Below, piece by piece: positions 36,299 through 45,376 of a DNA stretch of 64,000 nt (position 1 is its first letter; every line of letters starts with the position of its first letter). The position numbers and the translations under genes were made by a program. The notes beneath the pieces were generated by a model. It searched no databases, was not told the DNA's origin, and saw only the letters and a program-made list of their open reading frames with translations. The DNA is from Streptococcus pseudoporcinus LQ 940-04. Its GTDB lineage: Bacteria > Bacillota > Bacilli > Lactobacillales > Streptococcaceae. The DNA is taken from contig NZ_AEUY02000005.1 of NCBI RefSeq assembly GCF_000188035.1, forward strand, positions 992,001 to 1,056,000, read 5' to 3'.

Positions 36299-37333
36299 AT
36301 GAGACAACTATTTAAACAACGTCGGTTGACTTTTCTAGCCTTGCACCGTAAGTACCTCCCCTATGTTTTAAATGATCACTTTGTTCTAGTTTTAGTTTTT
36401 CTGTTAGGTTATCTTCTTTATCAATATAGCCAATTACTCAATCATCTTCCTGAGAATCGTTTTCCAATCATACTGGTCATAATGGTTTTATTTCTCTTTC
36501 TACTAGGTTTAGGAAAGCCAGCTACCTATCTTGAACCGGCAGATCAGCATTTTTTGCTTTGTCAAGAAAGATATGTCATCAAGCATCTTAAAGAAAGTGG
36601 AAGACGTTCCTTTTATATCTGGTCGGGATTAGGTGGTCTTCTTTTACTGCTCTTATACCCTTTATTTCTTAAGTTGGGATTTGGAATAGTGACCTTCTTA
36701 GGTGTTTTAGCTTTATTTGTCAGCCTGAAGTGGATTATCCAAAAATATAAGGTTGACACATTGTTGGCGGAAGGACATTTGGATTGGGACAAAGCTATTG
36801 CTTATGAATTAGAACGTCAGCAAGGCGTCTTAAAATTTTATGCTCTTTTCACAAGTGTCAAAGGACTTTCTAGTAAGTTTAAAAATAGAAGATACCTCAA
36901 TTTCTTGCTGGCTATCTTTCCTAAGAAGAGTAACAATCTCTGGTTACACCTCTATGCTAGAGCTTTTTTGAGAAGTTCAGATTATTTAGGTCTCTTTTTT
37001 AGACTAACTGTTTTAAGCTGTCTGAGTCTAAGTTTAATAAAAAATCCTTATCTCGCTTTGACTCTAGCTCTTGTATGGAACTACCTATTATTTTTCCAGG
37101 TACTGGCCTTATATCATCATTATAATTACTATTTTATGGCTCAGCTTTATCCTAAGACCAAGCATTTGAAAAAAAAGAATTTATTACTCTTTTTAAGATA
37201 CCTATCAGTTTTGGCCTTTCTGTTCCAAGCTATTTTTTGTCATGAACTAATCATTTTAGGAGGAGTAACTATTATAATGCTCTTTTTAAGTTTTGTTTAT
37301 CTCCCTTATAAGATGAAGAACATAATTGACTAA
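36299..37333 (+). CDS. ecsB: ABC transporter permease EcsB
   Basis: A 344-residue hydrophobic protein with clusters of membrane helices at both ends (roughly residues 30-80, 100-150 and 240-335) and a basic cytosolic middle. This matches the EcsB permease family in length and plan; sequence conservation is low, so the call rests mainly on its place right after ecsA. The product would form the membrane part of the EcsAB transporter. It ends 60 bases before ccrZ. Confidence 0.88.
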   Translation: MRQLFKQRRLTFLALHRKYLPYVLNDHFVLVLVFLLGYLLYQYSQLLNHLPENRFPIILVIMVLFLFLLGLGKPATYLEPADQHFLLCQERYVIKHLKESGRRSFYIWSGLGGLLLLLLYPLFLKLGFGIVTFLGVLALFVSLKWIIQKYKVDTLLAEGHLDWDKAIAYELERQQGVLKFYALFTSVKGLSSKFKNRRYLNFLLAIFPKKSNNLWLHLYARAFLRSSDYLGLFFRLTVLSCLSLSLIKNPYLALTLALVWNYLLFFQVLALYHHYNYYFMAQLYPKTKHLKKKNLLLFLRYLSVLAFLFQAIFCHELIILGGVTIIMLFLSFVYLPYKMKNIID

Positions 37334-37393
37334 GTTATCCAAAACAAGTAAAATAGGGATAACTGATTTGAAATAGAAAAGGAGGGCGATAGT

Positions 37394-38185
37394 ATGACAA
37401 TAACGGAAGATGATTTAACTTTGACGCCCTTACGTGGAAAAAGTGGGAAAGCTTATAAAGGAACCTACCCCAATGGTGATAGTGTTTTTATTAAGTTGAA
37501 CACAACTCCCATTTTACCGGCTTTATCTAAAGAACAAATTGCACCACAATTACTTTGGGCAAAACGCATGGGAAATGGGGATATGATGAGTGCGCAAGAA
37601 TGGCTAGATGGCCGTATCCTTTCGCGCCAAGATATGAATAGTAAGCAGATTATTCATATCTTATTGAGGTTACATAAGTCAAAACAACTGGTCAATCAAC
37701 TCTTACAGCTTAACTACAAAATTGAAAATCCCTATGATTTAGTAGCTGATTTTGAGCGAAATGCTCCCTTGCAAATTCAACAAAATTCTTACTTGCAAGG
37801 TGTAGTCAAAGAACTTAAAAGAAGTTTACCAGAATTTAGAGCTGATATAGCTACTATTGTCCATGGTGATATCAAGCACAGCAACTGGGTCATCACAACA
37901 AGTGGTATGATTTACTTGTGTGATTGGGATTCAGTGCGTTTGACAGATCGGATGTATGATGTGGCTTATTTACTGAGTCATTATATTCCAAGATCACGGT
38001 GGTCAGAATGGTTATCTTATTACGGCTATAAAAATAACGAAAAAGTGATGAGCAAAATCTTCTGGTATGGTCAACTTTCTTATTTGACTCAGATTTTAAG
38101 ATGCTTTGACAAACGTGATATGGAACATGTGAATCAAGAAATTTACGCCCTCCGTAAATTTAAAGAAAGTTTTAGAAAGTTATAA
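37394..38185 (+). CDS. ccrZ: Cell-cycle regulator CcrZ (choline kinase-like phosphotransferase)
   Basis: A 263-residue aminoglycoside/choline-kinase-fold protein. The catalytic loop [13 protein letters not shown], followed by the metal-binding LCDWDSV, is intact, and the N-lobe shows [13 protein letters not shown]. In pneumococcus the protein at this site (before trmB) is CcrZ, which couples division with DnaA-driven replication; its natural substrate appears to be a ribosylated nucleoside-like molecule. Here it precedes trmB with a TAATG overlap, as expected. A strong AAAAGGAGGGC ribosome site precedes the ATG. Assignment rests on family, size and synteny. Confidence 0.9.
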   Translation: MTITEDDLTLTPLRGKSGKAYKGTYPNGDSVFIKLNTTPILPALSKEQIAPQLLWAKRMGNGDMMSAQEWLDGRILSRQDMNSKQIIHILLRLHKSKQLVNQLLQLNYKIENPYDLVADFERNAPLQIQQNSYLQGVVKELKRSLPEFRADIATIVHGDIKHSNWVITTSGMIYLCDWDSVRLTDRMYDVAYLLSHYIPRSRWSEWLSYYGYKNNEKVMSKIFWYGQLSYLTQILRCFDKRDMEHVNQEIYALRKFKESFRKL

Positions 38186-38820
38186 TGCGAGTTCGAAAAC
38201 GAAAAGGTGCTGAGGAGCACTTGGAAAATCACCCCCAATATGTTATATTAGAACCTGAAGATGCTAAAGGTCGGTGGCAAGAAGTATTTGGCAACACCAA
38301 CCCTATCCATATTGAAGTTGGATCAGGAAAAGGTGGCTTTATCACTGGTATGGCTAAACAAAATCCAGATATCAACTATATTGGAATTGATATCCAATTG
38401 TCGGTTTTAAGCTATGCTTTAGATAAAGTATTAGAGGCAGATCTCCCAAATGTACGTTTATTGCGAGTAGATGGTTCTAGTTTGACGAACTACTTTACCG
38501 ATGGAGAGATTAGTCTACTCTATCTTAACTTTTCAGATCCTTGGCCAAAATCCAGACATGAGAAACGTCGTCTCACTTATAAGGATTTCCTTAAGACTTA
38601 TCAAGCAATTCTTCCTCCTCACGGACAACTTCATTTTAAAACAGATAATCGTGGCTTGTTTGAATATAGCTTAGCTAGTTTTTCTCAATATGGGATGACT
38701 CTAAACCAGGTTTGGTTAGATTTACATGCTAGTAATTATGAAGGAAATGTCATGACTGAGTATGAGGCTAAATTTGCTCAAAAAGGCCAAGTGATATACC
38801 GAGTGGAAGCTCAATTTTGA
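38185..38820 (+). CDS. trmB: tRNA (guanine-46-N7)-methyltransferase
   Basis: A 211-residue Rossmann methyltransferase. The SAM-binding [18 protein letters not shown] motif and [18 protein letters not shown], the catalytic/tRNA-binding signature of TrmB, are clear. It makes m7G46 in tRNA variable loops. Its ATG shares a base with the ccrZ stop codon (TAATG). A small hairpin and then tRNA-Ser follow at once. Confidence 0.95.
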   Translation: MRVRKRKGAEEHLENHPQYVILEPEDAKGRWQEVFGNTNPIHIEVGSGKGGFITGMAKQNPDINYIGIDIQLSVLSYALDKVLEADLPNVRLLRVDGSSLTNYFTDGEISLLYLNFSDPWPKSRHEKRRLTYKDFLKTYQAILPPHGQLHFKTDNRGLFEYSLASFSQYGMTLNQVWLDLHASNYEGNVMTEYEAKFAQKGQVIYRVEAQF

Positions 38821-38829
38821 TATATTTTG

Positions 38830-38851
38830 GAAGTTGATAACAACTTCTTTT
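38830..38851 (+). terminator. Hairpin with T run between trmB and tRNA-Ser
   Basis: GAAGTTG and CAACTTC form a 7-bp stem with loop ATAA and TTTT; the tRNA begins two bases later. It could terminate trmB or mark a 5-prime processing point for the tRNA. Confidence 0.5.
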
Positions 38852-38853
38852 AT

Positions 38854-38940
38854 GGAGAGGTCGCATAGTGGCCGAGTGCGCACGCTTGGAAAGCGTGTAG
38901 TCCTTAACGGGGCTCGGGGGTTCGAATCCCCTCCTCTCCT
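38854..38940 (+). tRNA. tRNA-Ser (anticodon GGA)
   Basis: A full class II cloverleaf: acceptor GGAGAGG with CCTCTCC, D arm GCAT/GTGC, anticodon stem CACGC/GCGTG around TTGGAAA (anticodon GGA), a long serine-type variable arm, and T arm GGGGG-TTCGAAT-CCCCT. CCA is not encoded. The discriminator base after the acceptor stem reads T. It decodes UCC and UCU. Confidence 0.95.
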
Positions 38941-38975
38941 TTGAGCCGCCTTTTGAGAAAGTTTAGGCTTTAGGC

Positions 38976-39003
38976 TTGCCATGTCTAAGGATTGTGGTAT
39001 AAT
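38976..39003 (+). promoter_or_regulatory. rimP-nusA operon promoter
   Basis: TTGCCA, 16-base spacer and TATAAT with a TGG extension; a strong promoter about 110 bases before rimP. Confidence 0.8.
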
Positions 39004-39020
39004 AGAGGTAACGAATATAG

Positions 39021-39050
39021 AAAGGTGGTGAGAAATATCTCGCCACTTTT
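39021..39050 (+). terminator. Leader hairpin of the rimP-nusA operon
   Basis: AAAGGTGGTGAGA pairs with TCTCGCCACTTTT over 13 bp (two wobble pairs) with loop AATA. It begins about ten bases after the expected transcription start and ends in TTTTG, so it could act as an attenuator for the operon. Confidence 0.6.
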
Positions 39051-39115
39051 GTATTGACATTTTGTCCTATAAAGGAATTTTCCTTTATGCCATTATAGTA
39101 AAGGAGGGCATTGTT

Positions 39116-39592
39116 ATCGCTAATCAACATATTATTGATACTGTGATGGAAACAGTATCCCCAGTCATCAGGCCACCATTTGAACTTGTTGATGTGGAGT
39201 ATGAAAAAATGGGAAGTGACTATCTTTTAAGTATTCTAGTTGACAGAGAAGGTGGTATTACAGTTGAAGATACTACTGAGTTGACCGAGATTATTAGTCC
39301 ACTCTTAGACCAAATTTCTCCAGATCCATTTCCAGACCAGTATATGTTAGAGGTATCTAGTCCGGGATTGGAGAGACCACTTAAAACCAAGGAAGCTATC
39401 GAAAAAGCTGTTGGCTCCTATGTGAATGTCAGCCTCTATAAGGCTATTGATAAGGTTAAGGTTTTTCAAGGGGATTTAATATCTTTTGATGGGGAAACCT
39501 TAATGATTGACTATTTAGATAAGACTCGTCATAAAGTAGTAGCTATCCCATATCAGACCGTCGCTAAAGCACGTTTAGCAGTTAAACTCTAA
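39116..39592 (+). CDS. rimP: Ribosome maturation factor RimP
   Basis: About 158 residues with the RimP N-terminal alpha/beta domain ([29 protein letters not shown]) and the C-terminal SH3-like domain ([20 protein letters not shown]). RimP assists assembly of the 30S subunit. The frame is open upstream to a TTG at 39062, but that codon has no ribosome site. A strong AAGGAGGG at 39101-39108 points to ATC at 39116 (or GTT/ATT just before it), and alignment with pneumococcal RimP places the first residue here. No ATG/GTG/TTG lies at the right distance, so a non-canonical start is likely; the coordinate is my best estimate. Confidence 0.9.
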   Translation: MANQHIIDTVMETVSPVIRPPFELVDVEYEKMGSDYLLSILVDREGGITVEDTTELTEIISPLLDQISPDPFPDQYMLEVSSPGLERPLKTKEAIEKAVGSYVNVSLYKAIDKVKVFQGDLISFDGETLMIDYLDKTRHKVVAIPYQTVAKARLAVKL

Positions 39593-39653
39593 CTGATTTT
39601 AAAAGTAAGAAAGGAATTTTGCTTTTGCAAGGAATTGCGGAGCATCACAGATT

Positions 39654-40808
39654 ATGAGCAAAGAAATGCTAGAAGCCTTCCGTATTTTGGAAGAAGAAAA
39701 ACACATCAACAAGGAAGATATTATTGAAGCCGTTACGGAATCTTTAAAATCTGCTTATAAGAGGCGTTATGGCCAATCAGAGTCTTGTGTGATTGAGTTT
39801 AATGAAAAAACAGGCGATTTTCAGGTGTTTTCAGTCCGTGAAGTTGTCGAAGAGGTTTTTGATAGTCGTTTAGAAATTAGTTTAAGTGATGCCTTAGCTA
39901 TCAGTTCTGCATATGAATTGGGAGATAAAATTCGTTTTGAAGAATCAGTAGCTGAATTTGGCCGTGTTGCGGCACAATCTGCTAAACAAACGATTATGGA
40001 AAAAATGCGCCGTCAGATGCGAGAAGTTACCTATAATGAATATAAAGAGCATGAAGGTGAGATCATGACAGGGACAGTTGAACGTTTTGATCAACGTTTC
40101 ATTTATGTGAATTTAGGGTCGCTTGAAGCACAGCTGTCACACCAAGATCAAATTCCAGGAGAAACCTTTAAATCACATGACCGTATTGAAGTCTATGTCT
40201 ATAAAGTTGAAAACAATCCGAAAGGTGTTAATGTTTTTGTAAGTAGGAGCCACCCAGAATTTATCAAACGCATCATGGAACAAGAAATTCCAGAAGTATT
40301 TGATGGCACTGTTGAAATCATGAGTGTCTCACGTGAAGCTGGTGATCGGACTAAGGTAGCTGTACGAAGCCACAATCCAAACGTAGATGCAATCGGAACC
40401 ATTGTAGGTCGTGGTGGAAGTAATATCAAAAAAGTTATTAGCAAGTTTCATCCAAAACGTTATGATGCTAAGACAGGAATTGAAATTCCAGTGGAAGAAA
40501 ACATTGATGTGATTCAATGGGTAGATGATCCAGCGGAATTCATCTATAATGCAATTGCTCCGGCTGAAGTTGACATGGTTCTTTTTGATGATACAGATAC
40601 CAAACGTGCAACAGTTGTTGTACCTGACAGTAAATTATCTCTTGCAATTGGACGTCGTGGTCAAAATGTTCGTTTGGCAGCGCATCTAACAGGTTATCGC
40701 ATTGATATTAAATCAGCTAGTGACTATGAAGCATTAGAAGCTGAGCAAGAAGAGGTAAATACTTCAGAAGAAGTCGACCAAGGTTTACCAGTAACTGAGG
40801 AAGAATAA
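39654..40808 (+). CDS. nusA: Transcription termination/antitermination factor NusA
   Basis: A 384-residue NusA: N-terminal RNA polymerase-binding domain (residues 1-125), S1 domain (about 130-200, with ETFKSHDRIEVYVYKV at its end), and two KH domains, the second with the ELSLAIGRRGQNVRLA-like GxxG loop. It lacks the acidic C-terminal repeats of E. coli NusA, as is usual in Firmicutes. It controls pausing and termination. Located 61 bases after rimP, followed by rnpM. The acidic tail is rich in Glu. Confidence 0.96.
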   Translation: MSKEMLEAFRILEEEKHINKEDIIEAVTESLKSAYKRRYGQSESCVIEFNEKTGDFQVFSVREVVEEVFDSRLEISLSDALAISSAYELGDKIRFEESVAEFGRVAAQSAKQTIMEKMRRQMREVTYNEYKEHEGEIMTGTVERFDQRFIYVNLGSLEAQLSHQDQIPGETFKSHDRIEVYVYKVENNPKGVNVFVSRSHPEFIKRIMEQEIPEVFDGTVEIMSVSREAGDRTKVAVRSHNPNVDAIGTIVGRGGSNIKKVISKFHPKRYDAKTGIEIPVEENIDVIQWVDDPAEFIYNAIAPAEVDMVLFDDTDTKRATVVVPDSKLSLAIGRRGQNVRLAAHLTGYRIDIKSASDYEALEAEQEEVNTSEEVDQGLPVTEEE

Positions 40809-40823
40809 GAAAAGAGGTGTTTT

Positions 40824-41120
40824 ATGCCTAAAGTAAAAAAAATACCTTTACGTAAGTCAATAGTTTCAGGTGAAATTATCGATAAAAGAGATTTGCTTCG
40901 CATTGTAAAGACCAAGGAAGGTGACCTTTTTATTGATCCAACAGGCAAGAAAAATGGTCGCGGAGCTTATATCAAACTTGATAATCAAGAAGCAATCATG
41001 GCCAAAAAGAAACGTGTTTTTAATCGTAGTTTTGCCATTGATATTCCTGAAAGTTTTTATGATGAACTGATAGCTTATGTGGACCACAAAGTTAAAAGAA
41101 GAGAGTTAGGCCTTGAATAA
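40824..41120 (+). CDS. rnpM: YlxR-family RNA-binding protein (RnpM)
   Basis: A 98-residue basic protein of the YlxR/DUF448 family, recently shown in Bacillus to bind RNase P RNA and modulate it (RnpM). The RKSIVSGEIIDKRDLLRIV start and KKNGRGAYIKLD loop are characteristic. Streptococcal copies lack some of the conserved cysteine in the CxxC-like entry of other species, as here where no cysteine is seen. It lies in the usual place between nusA and ylxQ and overlaps ylxQ by eight bases. Confidence 0.92.
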   Translation: MPKVKKIPLRKSIVSGEIIDKRDLLRIVKTKEGDLFIDPTGKKNGRGAYIKLDNQEAIMAKKKRVFNRSFAIDIPESFYDELIAYVDHKVKRRELGLE

Positions 41121-41415
41121 TTTAGAAAGATTGGCTAATCTCATTGGTCTAGCACAACGAGCTGGAAAAGTTATTTCTGGCGAAGAATTGGTTGTTAAAG
41201 CGATTCAAAACCAAAGCGTTCAGCTTGTTTTTCTCGCAAACGATGCAGGACCAAATGTAAGTAAAAAGATTACAGATAAAAGTAAGTATTATAATGTAGA
41301 AGTCTCCACAGTGTTGAATGCACTGGAATTAAGTTCTGCTCTTGGTAAAGCGCGAAAAGTGGTTGCCATAGCGGATGCTGGATTTTCAAAGAAAATGAGG
41401 ACTCTTATGGAATAG
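41113..41415 (+). CDS. ylxQ: L7Ae-family RNA-binding protein YlxQ
   Basis: A 100-residue L7Ae/L30e/S12e-Gadd45 family protein: [17 protein letters not shown] at the N-terminus and [16 protein letters not shown] are typical. YlxQ binds kink-turn-type RNA, but its cellular target is unsettled. The TTG at 41113 is the only start near the preceding gene's end and sits within rnpM. It is part of the nusA-infB operon. Confidence 0.88.
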   Translation: MNNLERLANLIGLAQRAGKVISGEELVVKAIQNQSVQLVFLANDAGPNVSKKITDKSKYYNVEVSTVLNALELSSALGKARKVVAIADAGFSKKMRTLME

Positions 41416-41434
41416 ACGAATAGGAGGACACAAA

Positions 41435-44302
41435 TTGTCAAAGAAAAGATTACATGAAATTGCCAAAGAGATTGGTAAAACAAGTAAAGAAGTTGTTGAA
41501 AAAGCAAAGGAACTTGGCTTAGATGTCAAAAGCCATGCTTCTAGCGTTGATGAATCAACAGCAAGTAAAATTGCTTCAAGTTTTGCAGGAAGGTCCCAAA
41601 CAGTTACAAAATCAGTAACTAAAGAAGAAGTGAAAACAGACACAAGGCCGGATCAAGCACAAAAAGCTGAAGAGAAAGCCGTCGCTAGGACCTCTAAGAG
41701 CCAAGAAGCCCAATCAGGCGGCTCGGTTAATCCTGCTCATGTAAGGCCGAAAAGCCGTAACTTTAAGGCTGAGCGTGAAGCTAGGGCAAAAGAACAAGCT
41801 GCGCGTCAACATGAAGGAAAACAAAATCGTTCTAATGATCGTCGTTCTAACCATCGTAATAATGGACAACAAAATGACCGGTTTGCTAATAAAGGTCAAC
41901 ACCAGAACAGAGATCGTCGATTTGAAGGTAAACCAAATCAAGCTGGAAATCAACAAGATAACCGTCAATTTGGCAACCGTGACAATAACCGTCCGACAAC
42001 AGCAGCCAATCGCTCCAATGATCGTTTGAAAGATAGCAGGCAGCAACAAAATCGGATTCAGCAACAGGCGCCAGCCCCTAAAATTGATTTTAAAGCGCGT
42101 GCAGCTGCTCTGAAGGCAGAGCAAAATGCCGAATATACTAAACAGCGTGAGAATCAATTTCGTGCCCAAGAAGAAGCCAAACGGCAAGCTCGAATTGCGC
42201 AAGAAGAAGCGCGTCGTGCAGCTGAAAAAGAAGCTGAAGCCCTTGCAAAAAAAGCAGCTGAGCAAGCTAAGGTAGAAACAGTTGAGCCAGTAAGACCTGA
42301 GATCACAGTTGCTCCTAAGCCTGTTGATAAACGCCGTAAAAAGGGTCGTCTTGAGAAAGTCAGTGACGCTAATCAAGGTCATGATAAGGGACCAAAACAA
42401 AATAAGAAGAGTTGGAATAATCAGAACCAAGTGAGAAATCAAAGAAATAGTAACTGGAACAAAAAACCTAAAAAAGGCAAAAATAATAGGAATAATAATG
42501 TCGCTCCAAAACCAGTAACTGAGCGTAAATTCCATGAATTACCAAAAGAGTTTGAATATACCGAAGGTATGACAGTTGCCGACATAGCAAAACGCATCAA
42601 ACGTGAACCAGCAGAAATTGTTAAAAAACTATTTATGATGGGTGTAATGGCAACACAAAATCAATCATTGGATGGAGATACCATTGAATTATTGATGGTT
42701 GATTATGGTATTGAGGCAAAAGCAAAAGTAGAAATTGATGATGCTGATATTGAACGTTTCTTTGAGGACGAGTCTTACCTTAATCCTGAGAACCTTGTTG
42801 AACGTGCACCAGTTGTAACCATTATGGGTCACGTCGACCATGGTAAAACAACCTTATTGGACACCTTGCGTAATTCAAGAGTAGCTACTGGGGAAGCAGG
42901 AGGCATTACCCAACATATAGGAGCTTATCAAATCGAAGAAGCTGGTAAGAAAATTACCTTCTTGGATACACCAGGGCATGCTGCCTTTACCAGTATGCGT
43001 GCACGTGGGGCATCAGTTACTGATATCACTATCTTAATTGTTGCTGCAGATGATGGCGTTATGCCACAGACAGTTGAAGCGATTAACCACTCTAAAGCTG
43101 CACAAGTTCCGATTATTGTTGCTATCAACAAAATTGATAAACCAGGTGCTAACCCAGAGCGCGTGATTGCTGAGCTGGCTGAATATGGTATTATTTCCAC
43201 AGCTTGGGGTGGTGACTGTGAATTTGTTGAGATTTCAGCTAAATTCAATAAGAATATTGATGTTTTATTAGAAACCATTCTTTTAGTTGCTGAAGTAGAA
43301 GAGCTAAAGGCAGATCCAACAGTAAGAGCTATTGGTACCGTTATTGAAGCAAGACTTGATAAAGGAAAAGGTGCTGTAGCAACCCTTCTTGTACAACAAG
43401 GGACACTACACGTTCAAGACCCAATCGTCATCGGTAATACTTTTGGTCGTGTCCGCGCTATGGCAAATGATCTGGGACGGCGTGTAAAATCAGCCTTACC
43501 ATCAACGCCAGTTTCTATTACAGGTTTAAACGAAACACCTATGGCTGGGGATCACTTTGCTGTCTATGAAGATGAAAAAGCAGCTCGGGCAGCAGGTGAA
43601 GAACGTGCTAAACGTGCTCTTCTTAAACAGCGCCAAAATACGCAACGTGTCAGTCTTGACAATTTGTTTGATACCCTTAAAGCAGGTGAAATTAAAACAG
43701 TTAACGTCATTATTAAGGCTGATGTGCAAGGTTCAGTAGAAGCCTTGGCATCATCACTCCTCAAAATTGAGGTTGAAGGTGTTCGTGTTAACGTTGTTCA
43801 CTCAGCTGTTGGTGCAATTAATGAATCAGACGTCACTTTAGCTGAAGCTTCAAACGCTGTTATTATTGGTTTTAATGTTCGCCCTACTCCACAAGCACGT
43901 CAACAAGCGGAATCTGATGAAGTTGAAATTCGTCTTCATAGTATTATCTACAAAGTTATTGAAGAAGTAGAAGAAGCTATGAAAGGTAAATTGGATCCAG
44001 TCTTCAAAGAAAAAATTCTTGGAGAAGCTATTGTTCGTGAAACCTTTAAGGTATCTAAAGTTGGAACAATTGGTGGGTTCATGGTTACTAATGGTAAAAT
44101 AACACGTGACTCTAGTGTTCGTGTTATCCGTGATAGCGTGGTTGTCTTCGATGGTAAAATTGCTAGCTTGAAACATTATAAAGATGATGTTAAAGAAGTT
44201 GGCAATGCTCAAGAAGGTGGTTTAATGATTGAAAATTATAATGATCTCCAAGTTGATGACACCCTTGAAGCATATATTATGGAAGAAATTGTTAGAAAAT
44301 AA
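41435..44302 (+). CDS. infB: Translation initiation factor IF-2
   Basis: A 955-residue IF-2. The N-terminal domain is followed by a long Lys/Arg/Asn/Gln-rich low-complexity region (about residues 70-360). The second N-domain starts near residue 370. The G domain contains [15 protein letters not shown] (P-loop, about residue 464), [10 protein letters not shown] and NKIDKPG, and the C1 and C2 domains bind fMet-tRNA. It places initiator tRNA on the 30S subunit. It starts with TTG at 41435 after a strong TAGGAGGA ribosome site. A 16-bp hairpin lies between it and rbfA. Long minus-strand open frames here are shadows of the low-complexity region. Confidence 0.97.
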   Translation: MSKKRLHEIAKEIGKTSKEVVEKAKELGLDVKSHASSVDESTASKIASSFAGRSQTVTKSVTKEEVKTDTRPDQAQKAEEKAVARTSKSQEAQSGGSVNPAHVRPKSRNFKAEREARAKEQAARQHEGKQNRSNDRRSNHRNNGQQNDRFANKGQHQNRDRRFEGKPNQAGNQQDNRQFGNRDNNRPTTAANRSNDRLKDSRQQQNRIQQQAPAPKIDFKARAAALKAEQNAEYTKQRENQFRAQEEAKRQARIAQEEARRAAEKEAEALAKKAAEQAKVETVEPVRPEITVAPKPVDKRRKKGRLEKVSDANQGHDKGPKQNKKSWNNQNQVRNQRNSNWNKKPKKGKNNRNNNVAPKPVTERKFHELPKEFEYTEGMTVADIAKRIKREPAEIVKKLFMMGVMATQNQSLDGDTIELLMVDYGIEAKAKVEIDDADIERFFEDESYLNPENLVERAPVVTIMGHVDHGKTTLLDTLRNSRVATGEAGGITQHIGAYQIEEAGKKITFLDTPGHAAFTSMRARGASVTDITILIVAADDGVMPQTVEAINHSKAAQVPIIVAINKIDKPGANPERVIAELAEYGIISTAWGGDCEFVEISAKFNKNIDVLLETILLVAEVEELKADPTVRAIGTVIEARLDKGKGAVATLLVQQGTLHVQDPIVIGNTFGRVRAMANDLGRRVKSALPSTPVSITGLNETPMAGDHFAVYEDEKAARAAGEERAKRALLKQRQNTQRVSLDNLFDTLKAGEIKTVNVIIKADVQGSVEALASSLLKIEVEGVRVNVVHSAVGAINESDVTLAEASNAVIIGFNVRPTPQARQQAESDEVEIRLHSIIYKVIEEVEEAMKGKLDPVFKEKILGEAIVRETFKVSKVGTIGGFMVTNGKITRDSSVRVIRDSVVVFDGKIASLKHYKDDVKEVGNAQEGGLMIENYNDLQVDDTLEAYIMEEIVRK

Positions 44303-44335
44303 AAGAACTTAAGAATGATGAATGTCTTGATTACT

Positions 44336-44373
44336 AGAGTTAAGGGAAATAATATACTATTTCCCTTAACTCT
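44336..44373 (+). repeat. Strong hairpin in the infB-rbfA spacer
   Basis: AGAGTTAAGGGAAATA and TATTTCCCTTAACTCT form a perfect 16-bp stem with a six-base loop, and no T tract follows. It ends 15 bases before rbfA. More like an mRNA processing (RNase III) or stability element than a terminator. Confidence 0.75.
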
Positions 44374-44388
44374 TAGAAAGGATAGTTT

Positions 44389-44745
44389 ATGGCAAATCAT
44401 CGTATTGACCGTGTAGGCATGGAAATTAAACGTGAAGTTAACGAGATTTTACAGAAAAAAGTTCGAGATCCTCGAGTAGAGGGAGTGACGATTACAGAAG
44501 TACAAATGCTTGGCGATTTATCGGCAGCAAAAGTCTACTATACTGTAATGAGTGATTTAGCTTCCGATAACCAAAAAGCTCAAATTGGACTTGAAAAAGC
44601 CACTGGAACTATTAAACGTGAGTTAGGGCGTAACTTAACTATGTATAAAATTCCAGATCTCATTTTTGAAAAAGATAATTCCATTGCTTATGGTAATAAA
44701 ATTGATCAACTCCTCAGAGATTTAGATGCTAAAACTAAGGATTAG
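44389..44745 (+). CDS. rbfA: Ribosome-binding factor A
   Basis: A 118-residue KH-type protein with [29 protein letters not shown] as its conserved N-terminal half (abridged: [10 protein letters not shown] and [13 protein letters not shown]), and the AKVYYTVM strand. It binds the 30S subunit for late maturation of 16S rRNA and aids cold adaptation. Last gene of the nusA-infB operon; an AGAAAGGATAG ribosome site precedes the ATG. A large palindrome after it acts as terminator. Confidence 0.94.
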   Translation: MANHRIDRVGMEIKREVNEILQKKVRDPRVEGVTITEVQMLGDLSAAKVYYTVMSDLASDNQKAQIGLEKATGTIKRELGRNLTMYKIPDLIFEKDNSIAYGNKIDQLLRDLDAKTKD

Positions 44746-44775
44746 AGGAAAGAAAAGGAACTTCAAATGAACTGC

Positions 44776-44836
44776 ACCCCAAAAGTTAGACAAAAAATCT
44801 AACTTTTTGGGGTCACTTCAAAATGAGGTTCTTTTT
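44776..44836 (+). terminator. IS-end-like palindrome and terminator after rbfA
   Basis: ACCCCAAAAGTTAGA and TCTAACTTTTTGGGGT form a 15-bp stem with one bulged T and loop CAAAAAA (44776-44813). An outer pairing (GGAACTTCA with TGAGGTTC) is followed by TTTTTTT to 44836. The stem resembles the terminal repeats of some streptococcal IS3-family elements, placed head to head. Confidence 0.7.
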
Positions 44837-44863
44837 TTGTTTTGGAAAAACTTGCTATTATAT

Positions 44864-44879
44864 GTTTACAAGTGTAAAC
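44864..44879 (+). promoter_or_regulatory. cop box 1
   Basis: GTTTACAAGTGTAAAC, a perfect palindrome containing the CopY core TACAnnTGTA. It covers the -35 element of the cop promoter. Confidence 0.92.
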
Positions 44880-44893
44880 ATAAGGTTTATAAT
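44865..44893 (+). promoter_or_regulatory. copYAZ promoter
   Basis: TTTACA, 17-base spacer and TATAAT, flanked by the two cop boxes. Confidence 0.88.
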
Positions 44894-44898
44894 ATATT

Positions 44899-44908
44899 TA
44901 CAGATGTA
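44899..44908 (+). promoter_or_regulatory. cop box 2
   Basis: TACAGATGTA, the second CopY site, at the expected transcription start. Two sites around the core promoter are typical of the copY operon. Confidence 0.9.
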
Positions 44909-44941
44909 AACAAAATTCGGGCTAAAACAAAGGAGATCAAG

Positions 44942-45376
44942 ATGCTTAAAATTTCAGCTGCTGAATGGCAAGTTATGCGTATTATTTGGGCTAATAAGGC
45001 TATAAAGAGTTCAGAGATTATAGCTATTCTTAAAGATAATAGTCATTGGTCTCAGTCAACAATCAAGACACTCCTAGGAAGATTAATTGACAAAGGTTTG
45101 GTTAAAGCACAAAGAGAGGGCCGTGCATTTATTTATCAAGCAAATATTCAGCAAATGACTTACCAAAAGAAAATGCTAGCAGATGATTTTAGCAGAATTT
45201 GTCAAAAAGAACACCCAGATTTATTATTAGAGTTACTTGCCGACATGCCCATGACTGAGGAAGTTTTGCAAGCCTTTAAAACACTTTTAGAAGAAAAAGC
45301 AGGGAAACTTGTTGATGCTATTCCCTGTAATTGTCCCCTTGGTCAATGTAAATGCCACCAGAAAGTAGGTGATTAG
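44942..45376 (+). CDS. copY: Copper-responsive repressor CopY
   Basis: A 144-residue MecI/BlaI-family winged-helix repressor: ISAAEWQVMRIIWANKAIKS, the recognition helix around SQSTIKTLLGRLIDKG, and the C-terminal metal motif CNCPLGQCKC (Cys-x-Cys-x4-Cys-x-Cys) that swaps zinc for copper to release DNA. It represses its own operon and senses cytosolic copper. The ATG at 44942 follows AAGGAGATC at a good distance; an upstream open frame to 44807 runs over the promoter and operators and is not coding. copA follows after its stop codon. Confidence 0.96.
   Translation: MLKISAAEWQVMRIIWANKAIKSSEIIAILKDNSHWSQSTIKTLLGRLIDKGLVKAQREGRAFIYQANIQQMTYQKKMLADDFSRICQKEHPDLLLELLADMPMTEEVLQAFKTLLEEKAGKLVDAIPCNCPLGQCKCHQKVGD

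Noticed and set aside
38722..39060. A 112-codon minus-strand frame across tRNA-Ser
   Set aside because: It covers the tRNA and the rimP promoter on the opposite strand; no domain or initiation signal.
41714..42535. A 273-codon open frame on the minus strand inside infB
   Set aside because: It mirrors the low-complexity Arg/Gln/Asn region of IF-2 and gives a Leu/Phe-rich product with no ribosome site; infB on the plus strand is certain.
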